Below, piece after piece: positions 41,215 to 51,236 of a DNA stretch of 64,000 bases. Source of the DNA: Limnomonas spitsbergensis. Its lineage: Eukaryota > Chlorophyta > Chlorophyceae > Chlamydomonadales. Each line of letters opens with the position of its first letter. Position 1 is the first letter of the stretch. The stretch spans positions 3,472,001-3,536,000 of the forward strand of contig JAYJMM010000105.1 of assembly GCA_037349105.1 (NCBI GenBank). Direction: 5' to 3'. The notes under the pieces are model-generated. The model searched no databases, was not told the origin of the DNA, and saw only the letters and a list, made by a program, of their open reading frames with translations. A program made the position numbers and the translations under genes.

Positions 41215-42079
41215 TATTACAGTATACGTGCCAGAACCGTTTAGGCCGCAGTTAGCGACCGCGGAGACTTCGCAGCTTCCCTGCGGATCCTCCTCATTTG
41301 AACAGGAACCTAGAAACCCGCTTACGCTAGGGGTTTAGCTTTCCCGTACTCTGAATTGGGGTTTACCGATTCAATATATTTCTCGGCAATAGCCAAACTA
41401 GCTACTTCGTCCCTTTCAAAAGGACAGACCTCTTATGTAACAAGCTCCGGCCGGCATCCAATGCATGAGGCCTGAGGTGTTCATAACGTCAGTACCTATA
41501 TCAAGTCAAGACTAGCTCAACCTCCGCTGAGATAGCAGGAGAACAAGACCTCAGTTGAGGAACGAGACCCCTGCAGAACAGTAGTTCGCAGTCTACGATC
41601 CCGTACCCTCACCGCGTGTGACGCGGTAAGTGCACCTGATATTGCCTAGCTGGAACGCGACCATACGGCCTGAAGGCCTGCGCCAACCCTAGCTATTGCC
41701 TGACATACAAATACAAATCAAGAAGCTTAACTCGTTGAGCACCCGCAGCCAGTGAGTAGTCACGAAGTCTGCCCGTAGGCGCCCATCACAGTCGTGAGGG
41801 AGAAGTCCGCCACGGACCTGAAGCGCACATCGCGAGTGAAGTAGTAGGGGCGGTACCCACGAGACGGGGACACCCAGACTTACCCCTAGGCAGAGAGACT
41901 TCCTGCTAGGGCTGAACCTTACAGTAGCCAGTTATCAGCTCTTGTCTGATGAAGTACAAGGAGCCTGTGTGTACGGTGATGTACCGTGCTTATGGGTAGA
42001 AGGACACCTCTCTAAGGCGCCTTTACTGGAGATTACGGAGTTTACCATATTGGCGCGTTTACTGCTTTATGGTGCGACA
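41215..42079 (+). repeat. 3' terminal repeat B-A2, copy 2
   Basis: 865 bp, TGTCACGG to GTGCGACA, then the GATT duplication. Segment B is 41215-41831 and A2 is 41832-42079. Confidence 0.85.
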
Positions 42080-42083
42080 GATT

Positions 42084-42910
42084 CAACACTATGCATCAAG
42101 ATATTGTTGCTTTCTGTGGCGGGTTTGAATGCTGATGCCCAGTGTGATAACAGGTACAATCCATTGTAACCTGCTTGAACCAGCCCAATACAAATATAAT
42201 GTATCCGGAACCGAATATTTTACTTCAGTGGCAATATAGTGTGAATGCATGATAGCAAAGTCGGGGGCCTGAACCGCCTAGGCAAAGGTCAGGAGTATAA
42301 GATCGACTGGAGACGAAAAAATCATTATGTGCGACATCCGAGCTCAGCAGTTCAGTGCCTAGACTCGTTGCGATAGCCATGGCGGGTTGAAAAAGAGAAG
42401 ACACAAAAATAATATAACCCAGTTAAACTTCTCTGAGGAAAACGGGCAAGAAAACCGGGTTTTTACCTGAAATAAACTTGTGTCAATGGTTCATTTAATC
42501 CCCTGGTTTAATTAAGAAAGCAACTCATTGTCTAGAAATCTGTTTATTCCCTTCGAAATTCCTACACAGAGCCTAAGCCATGCAGCTAGGACTGGCAGTC
42601 AGAAAGGAGCCTGAAGCTGAGGTTGCTATCAAGTAAATTAAATAAATGATGACTGACATAATGGGGGGCGCAGCGCCTGGATGGTGAAGCCCTAAAGTAT
42701 GTGCAAGGCCCATGCTTCTCTGACTAGTGAGGTCCACAAAGAGGTTACTTCTCACCATGTCAGCATTGGACTCGCCGGTGCAGGTGAGAGATGCAGATGT
42801 AGATCAAGGCGAGCGCGAGAGAAGACACGCCGGTTGCGTGTGACGCACAGGGGGGCAGCCACCAGCTGCAGCCGTAGCCACGGGCCGGACGAGAGCGATG
42901 AGAGCAGAGA
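42084..42910. other. H3 downstream spacer of copy 2, resumed
   Basis: Continues the spacer interrupted at 33033; matches 60287-60717 and 62871-63267 of copy 3. The stretch at 42699-42915 holds the 5' part of the short frame found whole at 63084-63512. Confidence 0.7.
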
Positions 42911-42915
42911 CACAA

Positions 42916-43319
42916 TGTAATGGTCATCCAACCAGTACCCCAGAATTACCAGCGCTAACGCAGCCCAGCTTGCGATATCGGCGATTACGAACCGATACGG
43001 AAGCTGCAGGGTCGCCTGGCAAGCCCAGACCAGAACCCTAAACAGGTTAAACCCTGCAACTCCCTTATAAGCGAGCTCTGCTAGTTATCGGGAAGTCTCA
43101 GACGAGATAAATCCATCAGGCTCAATACCTGACTGTCCCACTATTCTTTTACAAGTCTCCAGCAGTCTCCCTTTGTGAGCACCCAGTCCCCCCTCCGGTC
43201 AACTGTCCTACCGACTACACCTTCACGACTACCTCCTCACGTTTCTCTACGCCTCTCCAACAGTGAGTCCTTGTCTAGCATTAAAGACCTTAGTCCCCCA
43301 GGGACCTAAGACCTTTACA
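42916..43319 (+). repeat. 5' LTR of Gypsy element
   Basis: TGTAATGG...CTTTACA, 404 bp. CCCTTATAAGC near 43070 is a likely TATA box. Confidence 0.97.
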
Positions 43320-43320
43320 G

Positions 43321-43333
43321 TGGTTTCAGAGCC
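43321..43333 (+). promoter_or_regulatory. Primer-binding site
   Basis: TGGTTTCAGAGCC, one base after the LTR. It resembles the TGGTATCAGAGC site that pairs with initiator tRNA-Met in many plant retroelements; the T at position 5 is a mismatch to that form. Confidence 0.75.
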
Positions 43334-43711
43334 TTATCGGTTCGATCCTGTCGCAGTTTCATTGACAGAACCCTGCCGTCGGCTCGAAAGAGTTTTGAGA
43401 CACGCGTGTCGGGCACTCGCGTCCCATTAGACCGCTAGGATTGAATTATTCAACTTCCCGAGCTGAATCCAGACCAGTGCCTAAAGCAGGACCTAGCACC
43501 GAAGAGGAGTACAACAGTATTTACTACTGGTACCACTCTCGAGGAGGACTAGAAGCGTATCCCCCGCTACCCAGCAACACCAGCAACGTTTCGGAGTTGA
43601 CCCAGACGAGTGAGTTCGATTTCGACTTCGAGTCGGTTAGAATTCCGTACAAACCAGTCTTGGCCTAAAGGCACCCTCGTGACTGAATAACGCATTACTT
43701 ATTCATTTACA

Positions 43712-45373
43712 ATGGTTAAACGCGCAACAAAATCCACCTACCGCACAGTGACGCACATGAATCTCAACCAGCCACCGGTAGTGCAGCTGCCACCTCAAGC
43801 ACCAGCCCCAGCTCCGGTCGAGACCGCTCCTAGCGCGGCCCCAGTCTTGGCCACTGCTGCTGCCCCAGTGCCAGCCCTGACCCCAGTCGTCACTGCCGTG
43901 ACTCCAGCACCAGTCGTCGCTGCCGTGACTCCAGCACCAGTCGTCGCTGCCGTGACTCCAGCACCAGTCATCGCTGACGTGGCTCCCGCCATCGCACCTG
44001 TACCCGTCGTAGCAGCGGTTGCCACCGCGTCCCAGGCTGCGCTCCAGATTATCACACCCTGTGTGGCAGGAACCAGCTCCGGCCCGCTGCCGCGCCAGGC
44101 CAACGAGCGCAGGCGCTCGCTGTCCCCTGAAACAAAACGAGCCTTCATGAAGGAACTGGCCACCATGCTAAAACAAGGTGATTCAGCTTTGTGGAATTCA
44201 TTCCTTGACCAGACTTCCCCAAATTTGAATGGAACCCAGCCCACCCTAGTACCAGCCATTAATCCTGTCGTGAATCCTGTCCAGTACCAGACCAGCCCAA
44301 TTGTCCTCCCTGACGACAATGAACTGCCCAGCATGAATCACGATACCAGGCCGAATAACGTGCACCTGAACTTGCGTAACCAGCCTATCCTGAACACTGG
44401 TCCAACACTTGTTCACCGAGCAACCAATCATGTCTTGCACCCGAGGGAATCTAATTTCCGCCCCCGTCGTACCCTCCCAGCCCTCCCGGCCCCCGGCAGG
44501 ATGGATACCAGATTCTTCGTCCGATGCAAGGACAAGCCCAGGCTCATCGCGATGACTCTCGAGGAGCTCCGGACATGGCTCATCGAGAATGGGCACAACT
44601 ACCCAGAAGATATCAGCGTCTTCGTTGACGACCCAGAAGTCAAAGAGTTCATTATGAACTTCCTGCACTCGCACATGGTGTTTGAGCACGACGAGTTCAT
44701 CCAGGAGCTCACCAGCTTCATCTCAGGCGAGGTACGAGATCCAGTCGACGTAGCTAGAGAGCAACTAGTGGGAGGCCTGATTACTCAGGGCAACCAGACT
44801 GCTGCGCAGTACACACACCAGTTCACGCACGTCACGAGACTCCTGCCCAGCGAAAACCAGACCACACTTTGCGTACATTACCTAGCAGGCATGCGACCTG
44901 AACTTAGGCAGCGATGCTTTCTAGACAAGAATGGCAAATCTTGGCAGTCTCTAAAAGACCTCATGAAGTATGCTCAAATTGAAAACTTGCGCATGACTGT
45001 ACCAGCCCAGCCCACCCCTATGCCTACATCTGGCTACTACCCAGTTACCAGTGCAGCACCCAGACAAGATTATCCTTCCCGTAAACAGGAGTACCAGGTC
45101 CAGGGGTCCAACCGCCTCAAGGGGCGCATGGCTCACACCGAGGCCAAGCGCAAGTCTGACGAATACCAGACTAGCTCCGGAAAGGAGGCCAAGAAGTACA
45201 AGGAGCCTCCTGAGAAGTGCCCCTACTGGCGCTACGTGGGTACGCTCTCCCTCGCAGCCAAGGCCTCACTACTAGAGTACAACGTCTGTTGGTACTGCCG
45301 AGGGGGCTGCCACCGAGCACGAGATTGTCCAGACAAGAAAGAAAACAGGCCCCCTAACAAGGACGACAAGTAG
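43712..45373 (+). CDS. gag: Gag of Gypsy element
   Basis: 553 residues, ATG at 43712. The N-terminal quarter is Pro/Ala/Val-rich with three 9-residue repeats (VVAAVTPAP). Next come a basic stretch (RRSLSPETKRAFMKELATML), the capsid-like domain (about 44500-44980: FFVRCKDKPRLIAMTLEELR through LCVHYLAGMRPELRQRCFLD), and a zinc knuckle CWYCRGGCHRARDC (CX2CX4HX4C) near 45288-45330. It packages RNA into virus-like particles. It ends in a TAG at 45371-45373, and the same frame continues open into Pol. Confidence 0.95.
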   Translation: MVKRATKSTYRTVTHMNLNQPPVVQLPPQAPAPAPVETAPSAAPVLATAAAPVPALTPVVTAVTPAPVVAAVTPAPVVAAVTPAPVIADVAPAIAPVPVVAAVATASQAALQIITPCVAGTSSGPLPRQANERRRSLSPETKRAFMKELATMLKQGDSALWNSFLDQTSPNLNGTQPTLVPAINPVVNPVQYQTSPIVLPDDNELPSMNHDTRPNNVHLNLRNQPILNTGPTLVHRATNHVLHPRESNFRPRRTLPALPAPGRMDTRFFVRCKDKPRLIAMTLEELRTWLIENGHNYPEDISVFVDDPEVKEFIMNFLHSHMVFEHDEFIQELTSFISGEVRDPVDVAREQLVGGLITQGNQTAAQYTHQFTHVTRLLPSENQTTLCVHYLAGMRPELRQRCFLDKNGKSWQSLKDLMKYAQIENLRMTVPAQPTPMPTSGYYPVTSAAPRQDYPSRKQEYQVQGSNRLKGRMAHTEAKRKSDEYQTSSGKEAKKYKEPPEKCPYWRYVGTLSLAAKASLLEYNVCWYCRGGCHRARDCPDKKENRPPNKDDK

Positions 45374-48300
45374 GAACTAGAACAGGTTGTATTTCCGGGT
45401 CCACCTCCTGTCCATAGATGTCTCGTGTGCGCTGCAGTTGCTACTGCCTTGCCTGAACTAATGAACTCCAGCTTCCTGACGTACGACACAGTACTTTGTA
45501 ACGAACGCTGCCAATGCACCTGTGTGCTACCAGTCATTCTTTCTCGCTCACCAGAAACGCACCAGATATACGTTGCTAAGACTAGAGCTGTAGCAAGGCT
45601 TTACTTAAACAACAGACCCAAGACCAGTTCTTGCTTACTAGTTTCCTCCAGACAAGCAGCAGGTTTACAATCGCTATTACGACAATCCAGCCTAGTCAAA
45701 ACGTTTGAATCTAGCTCAGCTGTTGGTACTGCTGTGAACAAGGGTATGAAACCTTCTCCCATACTAGCGTTCGTAATCCCAGCTGACACGAGAGAAACTG
45801 CCCAGTGCCGAGTTCTAGCACAAGTACGAGGTGATGAACCAGACCAGACAGGACAACCAGTTGATACGAATAGTAGGAACGAGAATGACGAGCAACTAGC
45901 AGCAATCTATGACGGCCAGGTACATGGTAACCAGCTCAAGTGTCTATTTGATTCGGGTGCATCTTCCTGCTTCATGGGTGCAAAACTTGCCAAGAAATTG
46001 GGACTCCAGATTCGTTCCAGTAAATATCGTGCTGTGGCCACAGCGGCTGGTCGAGATTGTATTGTCCTAGGTTCCGCTAGTCTCTTAATTAAGTTCGGCC
46101 GGGCTGATTTTGAGACTGTGGTTCACGTCCTACCAGCGTTTCTCGATTCGATTGATATGATAATCGGCGAGGACTTCATGAAAACACACTCCTGTCAACT
46201 ACAATACAATCCAGACCAGTCATCAGTACTTACCCTCCGACAAGGAGAGGTTAAGATCAAGCAAAACGTGTGTTTACGTGGCACAGCGGCTGTGATAGTT
46301 ACGCAGACTGTGAAGACCACTCTAGGTTCAGCTTCCACTGAATACCCTGATCCGGTGAATCCGACACATGGCAATAACCCTGGACCGAGTGAAACCGAAG
46401 ACGAATCCCCAACCAGTCCCGATCAAATCCCAGCTGGCCTCGCAGCCAGATATCTCAAGTCTGGTCGACACCGCACATTCATAGCTGTACTGACACCGCA
46501 TGCTATCGACCCAGACGAAGAGCTACAACCAGTACCAAACCCAGAAGGAGAACCAGACGAGCCGAGTAGTACTTGTCGAGAAAAGATTACTTTTAACCTG
46601 AACCATGTACCACCAGACATGCGCACATCGATTACTTCACTGATCGACGAGTACGCTGACATTTTTTCGGAAACACCTCGAGCTGGCGGAGCGAAAGTCC
46701 CACCCCTGGAGCACACGATCGATCTGGTCGCTGGCGCTAAACCACCTTTTCGCAGGAACTTTCGCCTCTCACCAGCCGAGTCCGAAGAACTCAAGAAACA
46801 GGTTGCTGAACTACTAGATAAAGGAATCATCACTCCTGTCAACAGTCCTTATGGGGCCCCAGTCTTATTTATTAAGAAACCGAATGGAGGACTTCGGTTC
46901 TGCCTTGATTACCGAGCCTTGAATGAACTCACTGTCAAGCTACGCTACCCATTACCCAGAATCGATGATCTTCTAGACGCAGCTCGAGGAGCTTCATGTT
47001 TCTCATGCCTAGACATGGCAGGTGGCTTTCACCAACTGCTCATTTCAGAGGAAGACCAGCCCAAGACAGCTTTTGCTACACCCTTTGGACACTATGCATG
47101 GCGTTGCCTGCCCATGGGTCTGTCAAATGCTCCCAGTCAATACCAGAGCACCGTGAACAAGATCTTTGCAAACCTAGCATTTGTCCTCATCTACATTGAT
47201 GACATCATGATCCTGTCCCAAACACCAGACCAGCACCTCCAGCATTTACGACAGGTGTTTGACAAAATACGAGAATCAGGACTCCAGGTCAAATTTTCAA
47301 AGTGCAAGTTCTTGCAGAATCAAGTCAAGTATCTAGGGCATATTCTTTCGAAAGAAGGAGTCGCTGCCGATCCAGATAAAATCAAGTCACTTACCGAGTG
47401 GGAATTCCCGACCAGTGCGACAGGTGTGTTGCAATTCCTAGGCCTGGCCAACTACTTTCGAAAATTCATACCCAACTTGTCCAGGCTGGCAGCACCTCTG
47501 TACCATTTGACCAAGAAAACCGTCGAGTTCAAAGGAGACGCTGACGCTCTACTGGCTTTTCAAGCTATCAAGGAAGCATTAGCTTCACCTCCAGTTCTTG
47601 CATACCCAAATCCAGATTTACCGTACGAACTTATTTCTGATGCTTCTGTTACTGGTTGTGGCGCAGTGCTTACGCAGCTGAGTCGACCTGTCGCGTACTT
47701 CTCTGCCAAGTTCTCACCAGCCGAGCGCAATTACACAACTGGCGAACAAGAACTCTTAGGCATCATCAAAGCACTCAAGGAGTGGCGATGCTATCTAGAA
47801 GGCGGCAATGGCCTAAACATTGTAACTGATCACAATCCACTGACATTTTTCTCCAAGCATTTTGTGTTTGACCTGCCCCAGTCAGCCAGTGGTCATGATG
47901 GTATCATGGTCATTGTGGATAAGCTTACCAAGTTTGTCTGCCTAACACCAGTCAGGAAATCTAGCACATCTGAAGATATTGCTCGAGTTTTCATATCTCA
48001 TGTGTTCCAGCATCACGGTTTCCCTCGAAACATCATTTCTGACAGAGATGTACGATTCACTTCGTCATTCTGGAAGACCATGTGCGTACGACTCGGTATG
48101 CAGCCCAGATTTTCAACTGCCTTTCACCCCCAGACAGATGGCCAAACAGAGAGGATGAACCGAGTCGTCGAAGAAGTGCTGAGACATTTCATCGATGGCA
48201 ACCATGTCACTTGGGAAGAACTCCTACCAGTTGTTGCTATGTCCATTAACAATGCCAAGACCAGTACGACCAGGCACACCCCGTTCTACCTGAACTGCGG

Positions 48301-48901
48301 TCGCAACCCGCATACGCCTTTGTCAATCAACATTCCAGACAAGCAAATACCAGCTCTAGATTCGGTCTTCAGTGACCTGGATGACACACTAGTTCAAGTT
48401 CAAAAATTGCTGCGCAGTGCCCAAGATAGACAGTCATCGTACGCTGACACGCGCTTCCGAGCCCCTCACACTTTTCAACCAGGTGACCAAGTCCTACTGT
48501 CGACGAGAAATTTCAAGTTCCAGACCGGAGTTAAGAAACTCCATCCCAAGTATATCGGCCCAGTTACAATCCTGAGTTTGACTTCTGGTGGCAATGCTGC
48601 TAGAGTGCAACTTCCCGAGAATTACACACGAGTTCACCCAGTCTTTCACGTGTCACTCTTACGACCGTTCAAGCCCAGTACCAGTTCACACCCAGTACCT
48701 GTCGAGCCTCTAGTCATCGATGGTTTACCAGTTTACAAGGTCGAGTCTCTCCTGTCGCATCGTATTCGACGAGTGGGCAAAAAGCGAGTCAAGCAGGTCC
48801 TAATCAAATGGGTTGGATACGATGACACTCACAATTCGTGGGAGCCACTCAAGAACCTAACCTCTGATTTACTGCTTGTTGCCCAGAAACTCTTTGAGTA
48901 A
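45374..48901 (+). CDS. pol: Pol of Gypsy element (protease, RT, truncated RNase H and integrase, chromodomain)
   Basis: Same frame as Gag and open right after its TAG, so expression probably needs stop-codon readthrough; the GTG at 45425 is not a likely start. Protease: LFDSGASSCF (Asp at 45950). RT: CLDMAGGFHQL, LPMGLSNAPSQYQ and YIDD at 47192-47203. RNase H begins well (SDASVTGCGAVL, TGEQELLGIIKAL, TDHNPLTFFSK) but breaks off near 47860. It joins in frame to FVFDLPQSASGHDGIMVIVD, the middle of integrase. The lost part includes the end of RNase H, the H2C2 finger and the first catalytic Asp. The second Asp (SDRD, 48041) and Glu (HPQTDGQTER, 48149) remain. The end is a chromodomain (VYKVESLLSHRI ... 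LIKWVGY...NSWEPLKNL, about 48731-48868), which in chromoviruses guides insertion to modified histone H3. Confidence 0.93.
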   Translation, partial: ELEQVVFPGPPPVHRCLVCAAVATALPELMNSSFLTYDTVLCNERCQCTCVLPVILSRSPETHQIYVAKTRAVARLYLNNRPKTSSCLLVSSRQAAGLQSLLRQSSLVKTFESSSAVGTAVNKGMKPSPILAFVIPADTRETAQCRVLAQVRGDEPDQTGQPVDTNSRNENDEQLAAIYDGQVHGNQLKCLFDSGASSCFMGAKLAKKLGLQIRSSKYRAVATAAGRDCIVLGSASLLIKFGRADFETVVHVLPAFLDSIDMIIGEDFMKTHSCQLQYNPDQSSVLTLRQGEVKIKQNVCLRGTAAVIVTQTVKTTLGSASTEYPDPVNPTHGNNPGPSETEDESPTSPDQIPAGLAARYLKSGRHRTFIAVLTPHAIDPDEELQPVPNPEGEPDEPSSTCREKITFNLNHVPPDMRTSITSLIDEYADIFSETPRAGGAKVPPLEHTIDLVAGAKPPFRRNFRLSPAESEELKKQVAELLDKGIITPVNSPYGAPVLFIKKPNGGLRFCLDYRALNELTVKLRYPLPRIDDLLDAARGASCFSCLDMAGGFHQLLISEEDQPKTAFATPFGHYAWRCLPMGLSNAPSQYQSTVNKIFANLAFVLIYIDDIMILSQTPDQHLQHLRQVFDKIRESGLQVKFSKCKFLQNQVKYLGHILSKEGVAADPDKIKSLTEWEFPTSATGVLQFLGLANYFRKFIPNLSRLAAPLYHLTKKTVEFKGDADALLAFQAIKEALASPPVLAYPNPDLPYELISDASVTGCGAVLTQLSRPVAYFSAKFSPAERNYTTGEQELLGIIKALKEWRCYLEGGNGLNIVTDHNPLTFFSKHFVFDLPQSASGHDGIMVIVDKLTKFVCLTPVRKSSTSEDIARVFISHVFQHHGFPRNIISDRDVRFTSSFWKTMCVRLGMQPRFSTAFHPQTDGQTERMNRVVEEVLRHFIDGNHVTWEELLPVVAMSINNAKTSTTRHTPFYLNCGRNPHTPLSINIPDKQIPALDSVFSDLDDTLVQVQKLLRSAQDRQSSYADTRFRAPHTFQPGDQVLLSTRNFKFQTGVKKLHPKYIGPVTILSLTSGGNAARVQLPENYTRVHPVFHVSLLRPFKPSTSSHPVPVEPLVIDGLPVYKVESLLSHRIRRVGKKRVKQVLIKWVGYDDTHNSWEPLKNLTSDLLLVAQKLFE

Positions 48902-49227
48902 ATCAGAATAAACAAGGTCCATACACCTAGTGCCCAGATCAAGACCTAACTCTGAAACCTCCAGTGAATTAATTTTTACCACTACCTCAAGGGAATTTTT
49001 TTTTTTTTCTGACAAGCACAAGATTTTTACAAGCCCAGTGAATTAATTTTCTTATCCAGTCCAAGAAACCAGTACCAGAGAATTTATTCTATCTAGCCGG
49101 ACAGTCAAGGAACAAGCAGAATTAAATTTTCTGGACTAGACCAGCGATAACTAAAACCAGTTTCCAGGCTCCCGTTCATTGACATTTACCTTCCACCGCG
49201 CTCGGCACGCAGCCACGAGGGGAGGTA
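48902..49227 (+). other. Gypsy 3' untranslated region with polypurine tract
   Basis: Contains T-rich CCAGTGAATTAATTTT repeats and a T12 run near 48998. GAGGGGAGG at 49217-49225 is the polypurine tract, two bases before the 3' LTR. Confidence 0.7.
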
Positions 49228-49631
49228 TGTAATGGTCATCCAACCAGTACCCCAGAATTACCAGCGCTAACGCAGCCCAGCTTGCGATATCGGCGATTAC
49301 GAACCGATACGGAAGCTGCAGGGTCGCCTGGCAAGCCCAGACCAGAACCCTAAACAGGTTAAACCCTGCAACTCCCTTATAAGCGAGCTCTGCTAGTTAT
49401 CGGGAAGTCTCAGACGAGATAAATCCATCAGGCTCAATACCTGACTGTCCCACTATTCTTTTACAAGTCTCCAGCAGTCTCCCTTTGTGAGCACCCAGTC
49501 CCCCCTCCGGTCAACTGTCCTACCGACTACACCTTCACGACTACCTCCTCACGTTTCTCTACGCCTCTCCAACAGTGAGTCCTTGTCTAGCATTAAAGAC
49601 CTTAGTCCCCCAGGGACCTAAGACCTTTACA
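49228..49631 (+). repeat. 3' LTR of Gypsy element
   Basis: 404 bp; I found no difference from the 5' LTR. Confidence 0.97.
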
Positions 49632-49636
49632 CACAA

Positions 49637-50515
49637 TGCCCATCTGGGTGCCCAGCTCAGACACCAAGGAGGAGGTCCAGTACCAATGCGGCCAGGTGCG
49701 GACATGGCGGTGGTGCGTAGCTTGGCTGACCGAGAGACCATGGCCAAATGTCGACGTCATTCGTCACGTCAAGAAAGTCACACTCGAAAGTTGCACTCGC
49801 CCCCGCCTCCATGGTCCGCCCATGCTTCCTTTCAGCCGGAGAGCCATTCTGCAAGACAACGGCATTAAATAAAAAGTTTGGGTGAATTATTATGTAGTTC
49901 AGCCATGAGCCATCTACCGGTACAAATGATTTTGTATTGTGAACTTTTTCGCCCCATCACAACTGCATCCCGGCATGCGGTGCAGGGTGCAACATGATAC
50001 CTAGCACCAACTTCAATTTTAATTACTATCGGCCGCGGCGGGGAGCTGGTCCCACTCGCTAGCCACGCCTTCTTGTCCAATGCCCTATGGCGCCCCATCA
50101 CAATTCTGCACCTCGTGTGCCTTTTAAAATAGAATGGCACCTACCTCATCAATGATGAGGGCACTGGATCTAGCCGGGGAGCTTCCCCAGGAATCCCCAC
50201 TCGCTCTCAAAGTAGCCGATTCTGACGCCCTCTTGGCGCGCTCCGCCATTAGGTTTGAGCTAGCTTGAATGTGCTCCACTTTTACAACCTGCAATTGAAG
50301 CCAACATGCGCCAAGTGGGTGCGAAGTCATGCGTATGTGCATGCGCCTGGTGGGGTGCGTGGGGAGTTGCATAGAGGGTTGCAAGTAAAACCTCGTGCAT
50401 CCTGGCCCGTGCCGCACCGTCGATTCCTTTACCTCCCTTCATGGTTTCACTTCCTGGTGGTTAGTGATTCATGGCATGGCATGCCATGCCATGCCATGCC
50501 ATGAATCAGCAATGC
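49637..50515. other. Flank of Gypsy element and joint to the ABC segment
   Basis: Matches 63277-64000. Contains the 3' part of the frame found whole at 63084-63512 (ending near 49872). A palindrome of about 42 bp (50466-50507, GATTCATGGCATGGCATG with its complement) stands directly before the point where homology to 22137 begins. Confidence 0.6.
50466..50507. repeat. Palindrome at a duplication breakpoint
   Basis: Arms GATTCATGGCATGGCATG and CATGCCATGCCATGAATC with a short CCATGC-type centre. It could fold into a long hairpin. Eight bases later the sequence joins the ABC-fragment duplicate. Confidence 0.85.
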
Positions 50516-51236
50516 CATGTGCACCAAATCAGCACTGGTGAGAGGCAGCGGGGGGCTGTTTGGAAAAGTTTGATGCTGATTGGTCCCCAGGAGGGAGCAA
50601 TTTGAACCTGAGTGGCTGCTTGGCAACCGGCGTCAAATACCTCTTATTGCGATGCAGGCAGAGCTCCCGATGTTTCTTTCTCAGTCTTGTTTCGGACGGG
50701 TTGGATTGCAAAGCGGCTGCTGCTCACTTCCTTGAATTGCTTCAAGGTTGCTTTTATTTACCGGGTTTCTCTTTTACCGGGTTTCTCTTTTAGCCGGTTT
50801 CTCTGGGCTGAGTCCTGTAGCATCAGAGAGGCGGCTGTTTATTTCAAATCCCTGACATTCATGCTAGCATCACGCAACTCCGCTACCCAGGCACACCAGC
50901 ATCACTGACCCCCTCCCTGCCGACCAGCGTCGCTTCACTTCAGCAGTCAAACATTAACAACACACCCACTTTGCGCGCCGGCATCACGTGCCTTCTCACA
51001 CACAAACGTGCAACACACACACACACACCATCGTCATGTATCCCCACATGCATATTGCCCTCTCGCTTAGGAGGGTGGCATGACTGCACCATGGTCCTGG
51101 CTGTGCATGGTAGCTGGAATTGAGCCAAGTCATTCCCTACCAGCCCCACGTGGCCGAGCTTTCAGCAGGGCCCAGCGGGCATGCACCGTTCTACACATGC
51201 ATGCTCTAACACGTGTGCACCCTGTACGCCCGGTAG

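Larger units (their letters stand above)
33034..42079 (+). mobile_element. Methyltransferase-bearing retrotransposon, copy 2 (rearranged)
   Basis: Bounded by TGTCACGG on the left and GGTGCGACA on the right, with a GATT target duplication (33030-33033 and 42080-42083). The empty site GAGATTCAACAC is seen at about 15908 and 60287, which proves insertion into the H3 downstream spacer. The inside is not collinear with copy 1: 5' repeats, an ORF absent from the visible part of copy 1, an 87-bp satellite, Gag start, a misplaced 3'-end segment, methyltransferase, integrase remnant, then the regular 3' end. RT, RNase H and the long unknown region are missing. Non-functional for transposition on its own. 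Confidence 0.9.
42916..49631 (+). mobile_element. Chromodomain Ty3/Gypsy retrotransposon (chromovirus), internally deleted
   Basis: Two 404-bp LTRs, primer-binding site, Gag, Pol with C-terminal chromodomain, polypurine tract, and a 5-bp target duplication CACAA (42911-42915 and 49632-49636). The empty site is seen at about 63271 (CGCAATGCCC, one base different). The LTRs look identical by eye, so insertion is recent. Pol lacks the end of RNase H and the start of integrase, so the copy depends on help from another element. Confidence 0.97.

Noticed and set aside
43441..43668. 75-codon frame in the Gypsy leader
   Set aside because: Starts with TTG, no ATG, and lies in the untranslated leader before Gag.
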